Origin: CAWAPS01 sp963783945
GTDB lineage: Bacteria > Actinomycetota > Acidimicrobiia > Acidimicrobiales > Palsa-688
NCBI GenBank assembly: GCA_963783945.1
Contig: CAWAPS010000007.1
Span: 62,001 to 126,000, forward strand
DNA length: 64,000 nt
Reading direction: 5' to 3'
Shown here: positions 63,701-64,000 of the stretch, one piece after another
Position numbering within the stretch: the stretch's first letter is position 1
Layout: the number at the start of each line of letters is the position of its first letter
Program-made: the position numbers and the translations under genes
Notes under the pieces: model-generated
The model's input: the letters and a program-made list of their open reading frames with translations, nothing else
What the model was told of the DNA's origin: nothing
The model's database searches: none

Positions 63701-64000
63701 GCCGTGTCCAAACCGTGCGCGCGAACGTAATCGTCCAAAGGCATGCCATCGATGAATTCCATGGCGAAGAATGGTTGGCCCTTTTCGTCCAATCCCGCCT
63801 CATGGACCTGGGCGATTCCCACATGCTGGAGCCGGCCCAGAATCTGAGCTTCATGGTGAAACCGCTTGACGACCTCAGGTGAGATCACGCCGGGCCTGAT
63901 CACCTTGAGCGCGACCGTGCGCCGCGGGTTATCCTGTTCGGCCTCATAGACCGTGCCCATGCCGCCTTCGCCGTGACAGCGGAGGATGCGATAGCGGCCG
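60769..64000 (-). CDS. Ser/Thr protein kinase with WD40 tail (kinase 5), 5' end outside window, frameshifted
   Basis: The gene enters from the right edge with RYRILRCHGEGGMGTVYEAE, the glycine loop, so only the N-terminal module is missing. It continues with VALKVIRPGV, GVVHRDLKPGNILVDE, VLDFGVAHVT and SYMSPEQIAAD. After a break near 63170 a transmembrane helix (VVASVAGIFATLLIGTAVSI) and a coiled-coil stretch follow. A break near 62910 leads into at least ten WD40 repeats (FRPDSRRLVSASADGTVRQW, VAFHPDGKRMASAGRDRAVW, LAFSPDGTRIVSGSGDGTVR). It ends in a short helical tail (RREAEALRPEADRLVAALSK). Unlike kinases 1-4 it lies outside the putative island and on the other strand. The visible part is about 1,077 codons. 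Confidence 0.88.

Overview
This high-G+C window looks like chromosomal DNA of a planctomycete, most likely near Isosphaerales. The evidence is two DUF1559 pseudopilin-like proteins, two LEPR-XLL-type surface proteins, five Ser/Thr kinases with WD40, TPR or LRR tails, a TIGR02999-type ECF sigma factor, and TAT-exported oxidoreductase and epimerase proteins. Order-level placement is inference. Many genes, including the housekeeping genes cmk and plsC, are broken by single-base indels while the protein continues cleanly in a neighbouring frame. I read these mainly as sequence errors, so coordinates of such genes span the reconstructed gene.

Layout. 1-5.6 kb: end of a ribulose-phosphate epimerase, glucuronate isomerase-like protein, polX, DUF2203 protein, cmk, plsC. 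5.7-9.8 kb: TAT-secreted TIM-barrel epimerase, small lipoprotein, DUF1559 protein, and a convergent Gfo/Idh/MocA oxidoreductase. 10.1-13.3 kb: a three-gene cluster (menC/N-succinylamino-acid racemase-like enolase, M20 deacylase, GNAT acyltransferase) that matches the known pathway converting D- to L-amino acids through N-succinyl intermediates. 13.3-18.2 kb: two small membrane-protein genes, then a direct repeat (3' part of the second gene plus a tRNA-Val(TAC) gene) flanking a lower-G+C cargo. The cargo is two overlapping intact genes that look like a variant AbiE-type abortive-infection/toxin-antitoxin pair.

18.2-53.3 kb: a TlpA-like thioredoxin protein with a duplicated N-terminal module; an ECF sigma factor and remnants of others; a kinase-TPR gene; a surface-protein gene of about 3,800 codons (beta-helix, Ig-like, VCBS/FG-GAP repeats); an IS4-like element; a kinase-WD40 gene; a second DUF1559 protein and lipoprotein; and a coupled kinase-LRR / kinase-TPR pair. 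This 35-kb stretch starts at a complete tRNA-Val gene and ends at a 48-nt copy of that tRNA's 3' half, which is the geometry of a tRNA-integrated island, although I see no integrase. 53.3-64 kb: S9 prolyl oligopeptidase, tiny membrane protein, glycine-rich LEPR-type surface protein, a Spy-like/DUF4350 fusion, and a kinase-WD40 gene running off the right edge.

Functionally, the window combines core metabolism with accessory sensing (kinases, sigma factors), surface display and one likely defence islet. Gene fossils (kinase N-termini, sigma-factor tails, DUF1559 and beta-helix scraps) between the intact genes show that the sigma-kinase and surface-protein modules have been repeatedly duplicated and reshuffled.
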